Of a DNA stretch of 64,000 bases, positions 46,935-55,924 are shown piece by piece. Each line of letters opens with the position of its first letter. The stretch's first letter is position 1. The notes beneath the pieces are model-generated. The model searched no databases and had not been told where the DNA came from. It saw nothing but the letters and a program-made list of their open reading frames with translations. A program made the translations under genes and the position numbers. The stretch is from Saprospirales bacterium GYS_P2D (GTDB taxonomy: Bacteria > Bacteroidota > Bacteroidia > Chitinophagales > Saprospiraceae), in assembly GCA_009833045.1 (NCBI GenBank), contig WUUP01000005.1, positions 62,001-126,000 on the forward strand, given 5' to 3'.

Positions 46935-48005
46935 TTAGAGAGTAGGACAGAAGATGACAGGCTTGACATCTGGGGTCTTGTAGATACGCCCGATATATCC
47001 TACTGCCAGCTCAAATGCGCCGCCACCTGCATTGCGTAAGCCAGACATGGTCACGTCGTAGCTGATACCGATCTTGAGATCTTTGATCTGTATACCACCG
47101 ATGAGCTCCACAGCATCACCTACTCTATATCCGAGGCCTCCTGTTACTACTGTCCCTTTCTTAGGATCGAGTAGGTAGTCTGCAGTGCTCTGTACTGCCA
47201 GTTCAGTAGCGCCTGACTTAGCTTGAAATATGAAAGCCGGATTGATCCTAAGTTTGTCAGTGCTCAAAAATGATCCCTCTCCAGTGAAGGTGACTCTACG
47301 ATCAAATCCTACCACACGATTGGTAGTTGGATTAGGATTAGGATTTGGATTAGTCGGATCTTGCTGCGCTGTGACTAGTGATATATTAGGAGATGTGATA
47401 TGTGCTGCCGTCAGCCCAAATCTCACTAAGTCCCCATCATCATTGAGCTGACTTTTATAAGCTATGCCAAGTGAGATATCTGAAAAGGTCTTATTTACAT
47501 TTCCTTCATTATCTGCCGAGAAATTTTCTCTCGGTCCTCCTGATAGATCAGTAGGCATCGTGATATCAAAAACATTGAACCCCTGACTGCCGCTACCGTA
47601 CGATAAACCTGCCGAAAAAACATTATTGTAGTCATCATCGAGACCTATATGGTATCCGATATTGAGAGCTGTGAGCTGCTGCTTGAATCTCAGGGTGCCC
47701 GCCTGATCCGATACGAATAGAATACCCCCTGATATCCAGTCATTCTCCAGTAGGAGATCGGATTTTATATTTACTTCGGCTGTGGCCAATGGTGTCTGAT
47801 AGGGGCGACTATTGCTGATAGGTCGCCACTGATCCCGATAGATCCCGCTGATACGATAGGTCCCCTTGAAAGCTCCTGTGAATGCAGGATTGACTGAGAC
47901 CGGTGCCATACGGAAATTAGTGAAATGAATATCTTGCGCTATACCAAGAAAGCTCAGCGAAGATAGAATGATCACTATGGCAAATCGTTGTAAATGTTGA
48001 GGCAT
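46935..48005 (-). CDS. PorP/SprF family type IX secretion membrane protein
   Basis: A 356-residue outer-membrane barrel protein with signal peptide (about 1-23). The start of the mature part, DIHFTNFRMAPVSVNPAFTGAFKGTYRISGIYRDQWR, is the hallmark of the PorP/SprF family, which anchors or helps export surface proteins in Bacteroidota. A loop near residue 220 has a PNPNPNP run encoded by a 6-base repeat. The C-terminal strand ends FELAVGYIGRIYK. It leads the operon with the OmpA-DUF1573 protein and pnuC. The giant adhesin often found upstream of such pairs is absent. Confidence 0.92.
   Translation of the reverse strand: MPQHLQRFAIVIILSSLSFLGIAQDIHFTNFRMAPVSVNPAFTGAFKGTYRISGIYRDQWRPISNSRPYQTPLATAEVNIKSDLLLENDWISGGILFVSDQAGTLRFKQQLTALNIGYHIGLDDDYNNVFSAGLSYGSGSQGFNVFDITMPTDLSGGPRENFSADNEGNVNKTFSDISLGIAYKSQLNDDGDLVRFGLTAAHITSPNISLVTAQQDPTNPNPNPNPTTNRVVGFDRRVTFTGEGSFLSTDKLRINPAFIFQAKSGATELAVQSTADYLLDPKKGTVVTGGLGYRVGDAVELIGGIQIKDLKIGISYDVTMSGLRNAGGGAFELAVGYIGRIYKTPDVKPVIFCPTL
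47329..47352 (-). repeat. 6-base repeat (GGATTA x4) in the PorP-like gene
   Basis: Four near-identical GGATTA units (one is GGATTT) on the + strand code for Asn-Pro repeats on the minus strand. Such a repeat in a surface loop could change length by slippage in whole codon pairs without breaking the frame. Confidence 0.7.
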
Positions 48006-48085
48006 AAATATAGTATTGTCTTTATCTCCAAATATCGTAAGTTACGCTAAATAAGTGAAGCAGCTCAAAAGTATACTTTAATCAT

Positions 48086-49075
48086 ATGAACATACAGATA
48101 CCCGCTCGGTATGTGCTGATATTATTGACCTACTTGATGGTGCTACCACTCTATAACCAATCATCTCCCTTACCAAACGCACTAAATCAAAATAATGCTA
48201 TAGATACGGTCAATAAAAAACGACTAAATCTATTGGTTGGTTCTGCAGCGGCCATATACACGAGTGGATCGATAGCTCTCTATCATGCATGGTATCGTGA
48301 CTATGATCAGGACAGCTTCCATTTTTTTAATGATAGTGGTGAGTGGCTACAGATGGATAAGATGGGTCATGTTTACTCAGCTTATCAGCAGACACGGCTG
48401 AGCTATGCGGGATTGAGATGGACAGGCCTCTCGTCGGATAAATCACTGCTATACGCCAGTATCTCAAGTGGCGTCGCACAGACTACTATCGAGGTGATGG
48501 ATGGATTCTCCAGTGAGTGGGGTTTCTCGTGGTATGACTTTGGAGCAAATATAGTGGGAATAGGAGGATTTGCTTTTCAGCAAAAATGCTGGCAAGAGCA
48601 GCGAATACTCATGAAGTACAGCAGTAGGATCAAGAGCTATGATGATGTACGTCAAGGAGAGACTGTGATCAGTATCGAGGATCGAGCCGATGCACTTTTT
48701 GGGCGATCATGGCCTGAGCGCTTGCTCAAAGACTATAATGCACAGACCATCTGGCTGAGTGCTAATGTAAAGTCATTTATGCCAAAATATAGCGTCCCGG
48801 ATTGGCTCAATGTTGCTGTAGGATTTGGAGTAGAGCAGGTCTATGGAGGTTATCAAAATCGCTGGGAGCAGGCAGGTCAGAATATCGATCTGACTGAAAA
48901 CCTGCAGCGATACTATCAGCTCTATATTTCGCTGGATATGGATCTTAGCAAGATTGAGACTGATAGCAAGTTTCTACGGACGACACTCGAGATTTTAAAT
49001 GCCATAAAAGTACCCTTTGGAGCTATAGAAGTTAATACCTTGGGCCAAGTAAAGCTGCATCTCATTCATTTTTAA
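48086..49075 (+). CDS. DUF2279 (YfiM-like) protein
   Basis: A 329-residue protein of unknown function. It starts MNIQIPARYVLILLTYLMVLPLYNQ (signal or anchor) and has a second hydrophobic helix around 48-66. The DUF2279 signature is the WLQMDKMGHVYSAYQQTR segment with GFSSEWGFSWYDFGANIVG after it, as in YfiM-like envelope lipoproteins. The C-terminal 130 residues are partly beta-rich. It is divergent from the PorP operon and ends 9 bases before the DJ-1-like gene, so the two are co-transcribed. Confidence 0.85.
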   Translation: MNIQIPARYVLILLTYLMVLPLYNQSSPLPNALNQNNAIDTVNKKRLNLLVGSAAAIYTSGSIALYHAWYRDYDQDSFHFFNDSGEWLQMDKMGHVYSAYQQTRLSYAGLRWTGLSSDKSLLYASISSGVAQTTIEVMDGFSSEWGFSWYDFGANIVGIGGFAFQQKCWQEQRILMKYSSRIKSYDDVRQGETVISIEDRADALFGRSWPERLLKDYNAQTIWLSANVKSFMPKYSVPDWLNVAVGFGVEQVYGGYQNRWEQAGQNIDLTENLQRYYQLYISLDMDLSKIETDSKFLRTTLEILNAIKVPFGAIEVNTLGQVKLHLIHF

Positions 49076-49084
49076 GATCATAGT

Positions 49085-49900
49085 ATGAAAGGATTATACA
49101 TTGCGATAGCTATATCGTTTGTCATCGTAGCGATGAGTTGCCAATCGAAAACCAATGTCAATGTCGGAAAGAAGCCTTCACTTGACCCTGAGAGATACAA
49201 CGTCGCTTTTTTGATCATGGATGGTGTATACAACACAGAGCTCACTGCTCCGTACGATATCTTTCAGCATACTCAGTACCGACAAGGTATCAAGAGCATG
49301 AATGTTTTCACTGTGGCGAATACCTTAGATCCTATCAGAACTTTTGAAGGGCTGCGTATTTTACCAGACTATGATTATAGTACAGAGGATCTACCACACA
49401 TTGACATATTAGTAGTGCCCAGTGCGGAGCATCATCTCGATACAGATCTGGAGGATCGTGGGATGATCGACTGGGTCCGGACTGTAGGAGAGTCAGCTAG
49501 CTATATCACCAGTCACTGTGACGGAGCGTTTGTCTTGGCAGAAGCAGGACTATTGGATGATGTTGCTTCGACTACTTTCCCAACTGATGTGGATGCCTAT
49601 AGAGAGGGCTATCCTGATCTTGATATTAAGGAGGATGTACTATTTGTCCATGATGGTCGGGCCATCACTTCGGCAGGAGGTGCCAGATCTTTTGAGGCAG
49701 CGCTCTATCTCTGTCACCATCTCTATGGTCCTGAGATTACTAAGAGTATTGCTCGAGGACTCGTCATCGACTGGGATATCTCAGAGGTCAATTATTACAA
49801 TCCTGATAAAATAGCCGAAAAAAAGCCAATTTCAGAGCGCTCCGAGGTAGAGCTACGTGTCAAGACACCTATGTTTGACAAGGCTATTTTAGTGATGTAA
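49085..49900 (+). CDS. DJ-1/PfpI (GATase1-like) lipoprotein
   Basis: A 271-residue exported member of the DJ-1/PfpI superfamily. The signal MKGLYIAIAISFVIVAMSC ends in lipobox Cys19. The catalytic-type Cys145 is in TSHCDGAFVLAEAGLL, the nucleophile elbow, with Glu52 in a position typical of the family's acidic partner. The DFEALYLAP-like start (YNVAFLIMDGVYNTELTAPYDIF) resembles isonitrile hydratase/transcription-regulator-type members. Most family proteins are cytoplasmic; this one is predicted to be anchored in the envelope. Substrate unknown. It is downstream of DUF2279 by 9 bases. Confidence 0.85.
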   Translation: MKGLYIAIAISFVIVAMSCQSKTNVNVGKKPSLDPERYNVAFLIMDGVYNTELTAPYDIFQHTQYRQGIKSMNVFTVANTLDPIRTFEGLRILPDYDYSTEDLPHIDILVVPSAEHHLDTDLEDRGMIDWVRTVGESASYITSHCDGAFVLAEAGLLDDVASTTFPTDVDAYREGYPDLDIKEDVLFVHDGRAITSAGGARSFEAALYLCHHLYGPEITKSIARGLVIDWDISEVNYYNPDKIAEKKPISERSEVELRVKTPMFDKAILVM

Positions 49901-50009
49901 GCTGTGATTTTGCTTGTTATGAACCTCAAGCTTAAAAAGCGAAAAGCCTCATAGCTCAACTCATCTACGATCCCTGATAATTAATACTAAAAGACTGCAC
50001 AAAAAAACG

Positions 50010-50017
50010 TATATTTG
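50010..50017 (+). promoter_or_regulatory. Promoter -7 box TATATTTG before rimP
   Basis: A perfect TAnnTTTG 53 bases before the rimP ATG. Start of transcription would be near 50022-50025, just ahead of a hairpin. Confidence 0.65.
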
Positions 50018-50030
50018 CACTCTCATTGGG

Positions 50031-50057
50031 AAAGGGAACGTTGGGTTCCCTTTTTTT
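50031..50057 (+). terminator. Terminator-like hairpin in the rimP leader (possible attenuator)
   Basis: AAAGGGAAC (50031-50039) and GTTCCCTTT (50045-50053) form a perfect 9-bp stem with 5-base loop, followed by seven T (50051-50057). It lies directly after the predicted start of transcription and 13 bases before the rimP ATG, so it looks like a premature terminator governing rimP-nusA-infB. Confidence 0.65.
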
Positions 50058-50070
50058 AATAAATATTTAG

Positions 50071-50514
50071 ATGATAGAAAGACTATTATCAGAGGCTTTA
50101 GAAAAGCGTTTTCAAGAGGAAGACCTGAAAGATTGTTTCTTAGTCGATATCGTGACTAAGAAGGATAGCAAGGTAGAAGTGTACATAGATTCTGATTCTT
50201 CCCTTTCTTTAGACACTTGTCGAATAGTGAGCCGCTATCTTGAGAATTTAATTGAAGAAAACAATTGGTTAGGTGAGAAGTATACTCTCGAAGTATCTTC
50301 TCCTGGATTGGATAGACCATTGAGTCTGCTCCGACAGTATGTCAAAAACATAGGACGAAAAATCCGTGTGACAAAAGAAGACGGCTCCAAAATAGAAGGA
50401 AAGCTCACAGCAGCCACGCCCGATAAGATCGAAGTAGAAATCAATAGCACGAAGGAAACTTCAATCAAATTTGACGATATAAAAACAGCAAAAATTCTCG
50501 TGAGTTTTAAATAA
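50071..50514 (+). CDS. rimP: Ribosome maturation factor RimP
   Basis: A 147-residue factor for 30S subunit maturation. The N-terminal alpha/beta domain (about 1-75) carries VEVYIDSDSSLSLDTCRIVSRYLE and YTLEVSSPGLDRPL; the C-terminal Sm-like domain holds GRKIRVTKEDGSKIEGKL. First gene of rimP-nusA-infB, the conserved bacterial order. It ends 6 bases before nusA. A terminator-like hairpin is in its leader. Confidence 0.96.
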   Translation: MIERLLSEALEKRFQEEDLKDCFLVDIVTKKDSKVEVYIDSDSSLSLDTCRIVSRYLENLIEENNWLGEKYTLEVSSPGLDRPLSLLRQYVKNIGRKIRVTKEDGSKIEGKLTAATPDKIEVEINSTKETSIKFDDIKTAKILVSFK

Positions 50515-50520
50515 AACTTG

Positions 50521-51753
50521 ATGAACTTAATTGAAACATTTTCAGAATTTAAGGCGGGTAAGAATATAGACCGCCCGACCATGGTGAGAGTCTTGGAAGA
50601 TGTGTTTCGCACATTGATCAAGAAGAAGTATGGCACTGACGAAAACTTCGACGTGATCGTCAATACTACCAATGGTGACTTGGAGATCTGGAGAGTAAGA
50701 GAGATAGTACCAGACGGAGAGGTGACAGATGCCAGAGCACAGGTGTCGATCACAGATGCCCTCGAGATAGATGAGGACTATGAGATCGGAGAAGAGTGCT
50801 ACGAGCAGTTAGAGTTAGCGGAGTTTGGACGTCGATCAGTGATGGCGGCTCGTCAGACCCTGATCTCTCGTATCATGGAGCTTGAGAAGGATGAGATATT
50901 CAAGAAATACTCAGATCGGGTAGGTGATGTCATCATCGGGGAGGTTCATCAGATCCTAAAAAGAGAGATACTCATCATAGATGATGCGACTGGTAATGAA
51001 TTGGTATTGCCAAGAAACGAGATGATTAAAGGTGACTTTTTCCGCAAAGGAGATATGGTCAAAGGAATCATCAAGCGTGTGGATATGCGCAATAACAATC
51101 CCGTGGTGATCATGTCACGTACTGACAATTCATTCCTCGAGAAGCTCATGGAGCAAGAAGTACCGGAGATTGAGGATGGCCTCATCACTATACAGAAGAT
51201 CGTACGTATCCCTGGAGAGCGTGCTAAGGTGGCCGTTGAGTCTTACGACGACCGTATCGATCCAGTAGGCGCCTGTGTAGGGATGAAGGGTAGTCGTATA
51301 CATGGTATCGTGAGAGAGCTCAAAAATGAGAATATTGATATCGTAAATTATACGAACAACATAAATCTATTTATTCAGCGATCTCTGACGCCAGCTAAAG
51401 TAACCAGCATCAAGCTCGATGAAGAGTCTAAGACGGCGGCTGTATTCTTAAAGCCAGATCAAGTATCATTAGCCATCGGTAGAGGAGGTAGTAATATCAA
51501 ACTGGCCAGTAAGCTCACAGAATATGAGATCGATGTCTATAGAGATACAGATGAGGAGATAGATGATGTAGATTTAGATGAATTTACAGATGAGATCGAT
51601 GTGTGGATCATCGATTCATTAAAGGCTATTGGTTGTGATACAGCTCGTAGTGTATTAAACTTGAGCAAAGAAGAGTTGATCAGAAGAACAGATTTAGAGG
51701 AAGAAACGATAGAAGATGTCCTCAAAATATTGAATTCTGAGTTCGAAGACTAA
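50521..51753 (+). CDS. nusA: Transcription termination/antitermination factor NusA
   Basis: A 410-residue RNA polymerase-binding factor controlling pausing and termination. ATG at 50521 ([20 protein letters not shown]) is chosen; a TTG one codon earlier is an artefact. The N-terminal domain (about 1-125) is followed by S1 (about 130-200) and two KH domains with [26 protein letters not shown] and [17 protein letters not shown] short acidic helical C-terminal segment ends the protein, without the paired repeats of E. coli NusA. It could be regulated by its own leader hairpin. Confidence 0.96.
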   Translation: MNLIETFSEFKAGKNIDRPTMVRVLEDVFRTLIKKKYGTDENFDVIVNTTNGDLEIWRVREIVPDGEVTDARAQVSITDALEIDEDYEIGEECYEQLELAEFGRRSVMAARQTLISRIMELEKDEIFKKYSDRVGDVIIGEVHQILKREILIIDDATGNELVLPRNEMIKGDFFRKGDMVKGIIKRVDMRNNNPVVIMSRTDNSFLEKLMEQEVPEIEDGLITIQKIVRIPGERAKVAVESYDDRIDPVGACVGMKGSRIHGIVRELKNENIDIVNYTNNINLFIQRSLTPAKVTSIKLDEESKTAAVFLKPDQVSLAIGRGGSNIKLASKLTEYEIDVYRDTDEEIDDVDLDEFTDEIDVWIIDSLKAIGCDTARSVLNLSKEELIRRTDLEEETIEDVLKILNSEFED

Positions 51754-51797
51754 TATTTGCAAAAGCAAGAAGAGAAATAGTAGACTTAAAGGAATAT

Positions 51798-54608
51798 ATG
51801 TCAAAAAGGCTAGTCAAGATTGCCAAAGAATTAAATGTAGGAACCTCTACCATAGTGGAGTTCTTGACTAATAATGGCTTTGAGATAGAAAACAAGCCGA
51901 CAGCCAAAGTCTCTCCGGAGATGTATAGCTTGTTGCTCAAAGAGTTTAGTCAGTCAGTGGAAGAGAAGGTAAAGGCCGATAAACTGATCATCGGATCGAG
52001 AGGTGCAACAGAAGAGCCTCCAACGCCAAAACCTGCTCCACCAAAGCCAGCGGCGGTGACACCACCTCCGCCTCCACCACCTGCACCAAAAGTAGAGGAG
52101 AAGAAGCCAGAAATCAAAGAGGAGAAGAAGCCAGAACCGCCGAAACCTACCCAACCGGAAACACCTAAAATAGGTCTCAAGGTAGTAGATAAGATAGATC
52201 TAAATCCTAAAAAGAAGTCTGCACCTAAGAAAGAAGAAGCACCAGCTCCGAAAGAAGAGCCAAAAGCAACTACTCCTGCTCCTGCTCCTGAAAAGAAGGT
52301 GGAGAAGCCCATGAAAGAGGCACCAAAACCGGAGCCTAAGAAAGAAGCTACTCCAAAGAGCGAGAAGCCAGTGGCTAAAAAAGATGAAAAACCAGCAGAG
52401 GCAGCAGCGCCTAAAGGTGAGCAAATGGTGAGAGCTAAGACTCCACAGCTCCAAGGCTTAAAGATCATGGGTAAAATCGATACCGATAAGCTCAAGCCGA
52501 AACGTAGTAGTAGTGACAAAGGATCATCAAGTACTGATAAGTCTGCGGGTCAAGATGGTGCTAAGAAAAAGCGCAAGCGTAAACGTAAAAAGGTACCTAC
52601 CAATTCCCCTTCCACTAATGTCAGGGATAATCGCTCAACAGGCAGACCGTCCAATAGAAAAGGGAAGAAAAAAGATGACGAGGTAAAACAGGTTTCTTCT
52701 AAAGAAATCGAAGAAAAGATCAAAGCTACAATGGCTCGGATCAAAGGCGGGAAGTCTAACAAGCGCCAGAAGATCAGAAGGGACAATCGTAGTGAGAAAA
52801 GAGAAAAGCAAGAAATCCTCGAGGCAGAAGGTCACAATGAAAAGATTCAAGTAACAGAATTCATCTCTGTATCTGAGCTAGCCAGTCTTATGGACATACA
52901 GGCGACAGATATCATCATGACCTGTATGAACATGGGAGTGATCGTGTCTATCAATCAGCGACTGGATGCTGAGGTGATCGAGCTCGTAGCAGATGAGTAT
53001 GAGCGAGAGATAGAGTTCATTAGTGCTGATGCTCAAGAAGAGGAGGAAGAAGAAATCGTAGATGATCCAGCAGACCTCGAGCCACGTGCTCCGATAGTGA
53101 CCGTCATGGGACACGTCGATCATGGTAAGACGTCACTCCTGGACTATATCCGTAGTGCCAATGTCGCCAGCGGTGAGGCGGGAGGTATCACACAGCATAT
53201 TGGTGCCTATGAGGTCAAGGTGAACGAGAAGAAAGTAACCTTCCTCGATACCCCAGGTCACGAAGCCTTTACAGCGATGAGAGCCAGAGGTGCTAAAGTG
53301 ACGGATGTGGTGGTAATCATCATCGCAGCAGATGATCGGATCATGCCTCAGACTAAAGAAGCCATCAGTCATGCTCAGGCAGCCGGTGTACCTATGGTCT
53401 TTGCCATCAATAAGGTAGATAAACCAGGAGCTCGTCCAGAAAAAATAAAAGAAGAACTCGCCAGTATGAACCTCCTCGTAGAAGAGTGGGGTGGTACTTT
53501 TCAGTCGCAGGACATCTCCGCTAAGACTGGCCTCGGCATAGAGGACTTACTAGAGAAGATACTCCTTGAGGCAGAAGTACTCGAGCTACAGGCGAATCCT
53601 GATAGAAATGCGATAGGTACAGTCATAGAAGCATCCCTCGATAAGGGGCGTGGATATGTCACTAAAATCCTCGTGCAGACCGGAACACTCGAAATCGGAG
53701 ATGTAGTCGTCGCTGGAGGATCAAGCGGTAAGGTCAAAGCCATGTTTAATGAGCGTGGAGAAAGAGTGAAAACTGCTGGTCCTTCGAGTCCAGTATTGTT
53801 GCTCGGACTTAATGGTGCTCCTCAGGCAGGTGAGAAATTTAAAGTAGTAGACTCTGAGCAAGAAGCGAGACAAATTGCCTCTAAGCGTCAGCAGATAGAA
53901 AGAGAGCAGTCAAATAGGGCGAATAAGCGTATTAGTCTCGATGAGATCGGCAGACGATTAGCATTGGGTAGCTTTAAGGAGCTCAACCTCATCGTGAAAG
54001 GTGACGTGGATGGATCTATAGAGGCACTCTCTGACTCATTGATCAAGCTATCAGTAGAGTCTATCCAAGTAAATGTCATCCACAAAGCGGTAGGTCAAAT
54101 CGTAGAGTCTGATGTACTATTGGCGTCCGCTTCAGATGCGATTATTGTGGGATTCCAGGTGAGACCTTCATCCGGAGCACGTACCCTAGCTGAGAGAGAA
54201 GGTGTAGAGATCAAAACCTACTCGATCATCTACGAGGCGATCGATGAGATCAAAGCGGCTATCGAAGGTATGCTCGAGCCTACTAAAGAAGAGCGTATCA
54301 CGGGCGAAGCGGAAGTACGAGAAACCTTCAAAATCAGTAAGGTCGGTACTATCGGTGGATGCTATGTGAATAACGGAATCGTCAGAAGAAACTCCCTCGT
54401 ACGAGTCATCCGAGATGGCATCGTGATCTATCCGACTAAGGAAGGCGTCACTGGTGAGATCGCTACTCTCAAGCGATTTAAAGATGATGTCAAAGAAGTC
54501 AAGACTGGAATGGAATGCGGTATTCTCGTCAAGAACTTCAATGATATTAAGGTAGGAGATGTCATCGAGAGTTATGATATCGTAGAGATCAAACAAACAC
54601 TAGATTAG
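51798..54608 (+). CDS. infB: Translation initiation factor IF-2
   Basis: A 936-residue GTPase placing initiator tRNA on the 30S subunit. A short N-terminal helical domain ([21 protein letters not shown]) is followed by a long Lys/Pro/Glu/Ala-rich disordered stretch (about 65-300) and a basic segment. The G domain starts with GHVDHGKT near 438, with DTPGH (G3) and NKVD (G4). Domains II-IV follow to the C-terminus ([18 protein letters not shown]). Low-complexity sequence creates long but meaningless antisense frames. The stop is directly followed by the TIGR02757 gene. Confidence 0.98.
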   Translation: MSKRLVKIAKELNVGTSTIVEFLTNNGFEIENKPTAKVSPEMYSLLLKEFSQSVEEKVKADKLIIGSRGATEEPPTPKPAPPKPAAVTPPPPPPPAPKVEEKKPEIKEEKKPEPPKPTQPETPKIGLKVVDKIDLNPKKKSAPKKEEAPAPKEEPKATTPAPAPEKKVEKPMKEAPKPEPKKEATPKSEKPVAKKDEKPAEAAAPKGEQMVRAKTPQLQGLKIMGKIDTDKLKPKRSSSDKGSSSTDKSAGQDGAKKKRKRKRKKVPTNSPSTNVRDNRSTGRPSNRKGKKKDDEVKQVSSKEIEEKIKATMARIKGGKSNKRQKIRRDNRSEKREKQEILEAEGHNEKIQVTEFISVSELASLMDIQATDIIMTCMNMGVIVSINQRLDAEVIELVADEYEREIEFISADAQEEEEEEIVDDPADLEPRAPIVTVMGHVDHGKTSLLDYIRSANVASGEAGGITQHIGAYEVKVNEKKVTFLDTPGHEAFTAMRARGAKVTDVVVIIIAADDRIMPQTKEAISHAQAAGVPMVFAINKVDKPGARPEKIKEELASMNLLVEEWGGTFQSQDISAKTGLGIEDLLEKILLEAEVLELQANPDRNAIGTVIEASLDKGRGYVTKILVQTGTLEIGDVVVAGGSSGKVKAMFNERGERVKTAGPSSPVLLLGLNGAPQAGEKFKVVDSEQEARQIASKRQQIEREQSNRANKRISLDEIGRRLALGSFKELNLIVKGDVDGSIEALSDSLIKLSVESIQVNVIHKAVGQIVESDVLLASASDAIIVGFQVRPSSGARTLAEREGVEIKTYSIIYEAIDEIKAAIEGMLEPTKEERITGEAEVRETFKISKVGTIGGCYVNNGIVRRNSLVRVIRDGIVIYPTKEGVTGEIATLKRFKDDVKEVKTGMECGILVKNFNDIKVGDVIESYDIVEIKQTLD

Positions 54609-54610
54609 TC

Positions 54611-55384
54611 ATAGATAGACAAAGTCTCAAAGAATATTTAGATGCTCAGGTCGATTTATACAATCGGCCTGAGTTTATTGTTTCTGACCCTATCTCTATC
54701 CCTCATCTCTACTCTGATCTGCGAGATATAGAGATCACCGGGTTTTGGGTAGCTATGCTTTCTTGGGGTCAGCGAGTGACTATCATTAATAAGGCTACGG
54801 AGCTCTTTGAGCGCATGGATGGCGCACCGTACCAATTCATCACTCAGCATACTGATAGTGACCTTGAGCGATTTTTAGATTTTAAGCATCGGACCTTTCA
54901 GCCTGATGACACCTTATATTTCATAGATTTCTTCCGTCGTATGTACAGTGAGTATGATACTATGCAAGATGCATTCGTAGGAGAAGGAATGATAGATGTA
55001 AAGAGCGCACTTCAGCGGTTTCATCATTATTTTTTTGATAGTCCCAATGCATTACAGCGCACTCGCAAGCATGTCAGTACACCTGCAAGAAAAAGCTCTT
55101 GCAAACGTCTCAACATGTTTCTCCGATGGATGGTGAGACGAGACGATAGAGGGGTCGACTTTGGCCTTTGGGATAGGATTGATCCTGCTATGCTGATGAT
55201 TCCTTTAGACGTCCATGTTTTTAATGTTTCACGGCAGGTCGGTCTACTCACTCGAGATAAGACAGATTGGATGGCCGTAGAAGAACTCACAGAACAGTTG
55301 CGATCATTCGACCCCTCTGATCCCGTCAAATACGATTATGCTTTGTTCACTATGGGCTTGGAAAAACGCCAAGCTATATTTTAG
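54611..55384 (+). CDS. TIGR02757/DUF2400 family protein, apparent ATA start
   Basis: A 257-residue protein if started at ATA 54611, two bases after the infB stop. The frame is open from 54578 to the stop at 55382-55384, but has no ATG, GTG or TTG before ATG 54755. The translated upstream part (DRQSLKEYLDAQVDLYNRPE, then DPISIPHLY...DIEITGFWVA) is the conserved N-terminus of the family (LKEFLD..V..YN.P.FI..DPI.IPH pattern), so starting at 54755 would lose about 48 residues. The rest (MLSWGQRVTIINKATELFERM, KRLNMFLRWMVR, IPLDVHVFNVSRQVGL) is intact. Function unknown. Initiation at ATA, or at GTC 54608, through coupling to infB is inferred; a base error is the alternative. Confidence 0.75.
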   Translation: MDRQSLKEYLDAQVDLYNRPEFIVSDPISIPHLYSDLRDIEITGFWVAMLSWGQRVTIINKATELFERMDGAPYQFITQHTDSDLERFLDFKHRTFQPDDTLYFIDFFRRMYSEYDTMQDAFVGEGMIDVKSALQRFHHYFFDSPNALQRTRKHVSTPARKSSCKRLNMFLRWMVRRDDRGVDFGLWDRIDPAMLMIPLDVHVFNVSRQVGLLTRDKTDWMAVEELTEQLRSFDPSDPVKYDYALFTMGLEKRQAIF

Positions 55385-55733
55385 TGACTCTGAGTTTTAC
55401 GACTTTATGTTTTTGGCTACCTCTTGACTTTTGACAGTAGTAGAAAAGACGGTATTCTTGAGACTCCTCATCGGATATATGCAGAATACCGTAGGTCTTA
55501 TCGTAGCTGAGTTTTATAGGATGAGACCTTGTGATTTTGGTGGATTTAGGATTGTATAGTTCAGCGAGTTTTGACTGTGCCTGATGTTTAGACAGTTTGG
55601 TAGTAGAGCTTTCATCTTGCCATTCTATATGATCCGCCATGTTTTGATGGATGAACTCGATCTGTCCAGATAGTTCCAGGGGTAAAATAGTACTTATGAA
55701 AATAGTCAGCATTGCACTTACACTAATCATCAT
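55374..55733 (-). CDS. DUF4783-like exported small protein
   Basis: A 119-residue protein with a signal peptide (MMISVSAMLTIFISTILPLELSG). The mature domain (about 24-119) has the order expected for the NTF2-like DUF4783 family of Bacteroidota: a charged helix (LSKHQAQSKLAELYNP), a strand with His (ITRSHPIKLSYDKTYGILHI), then EYRLFYYCQKSRG and a final KVVKLRVTKI. Similarity is at pattern level only. It ends inside the last 11 bases of the convergent TIGR02757 gene. Function unknown. Confidence 0.65.
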   Translation of the reverse strand: MMISVSAMLTIFISTILPLELSGQIEFIHQNMADHIEWQDESSTTKLSKHQAQSKLAELYNPKSTKITRSHPIKLSYDKTYGILHISDEESQEYRLFYYCQKSRGSQKHKVVKLRVTKI

Positions 55734-55924
55734 TTTAGGTTTTGGAGGTTAGCAATTAATGATATTAGAAGTAGATGTTCGTGCGTATACTTAACGTTTT
55801 TTTAAGGTTAGACGAAACTATAAACACGATAGTTCGGGCGAATATTGTTTTCATAGCTAAAATCAATCCTGTCGATTCTTTTATCTTGTGGTGTCATTAT
55901 GAATAAAATTGAAAGAGGTACATC

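Noticed and set aside
47329-47352. GGATTA repeat as telomere-like or intergenic element
   Set aside because: It lies inside the PorP-like gene and encodes a simple Asn-Pro loop, so a coding repeat explains it.
51950-52519. Long antisense open frame (189 codons) within infB
   Set aside because: It arises from the Lys/Pro/Ala/Glu-rich codons of the IF-2 linker read backwards; the product is low-complexity Gly/Ser/Phe with no domain or start context.
54755-55384. ATG 54755 as start of the TIGR02757 gene
   Set aside because: The conserved N-terminal part of the family is coded upstream in the same open frame; kept as the fallback if ATA initiation is wrong.
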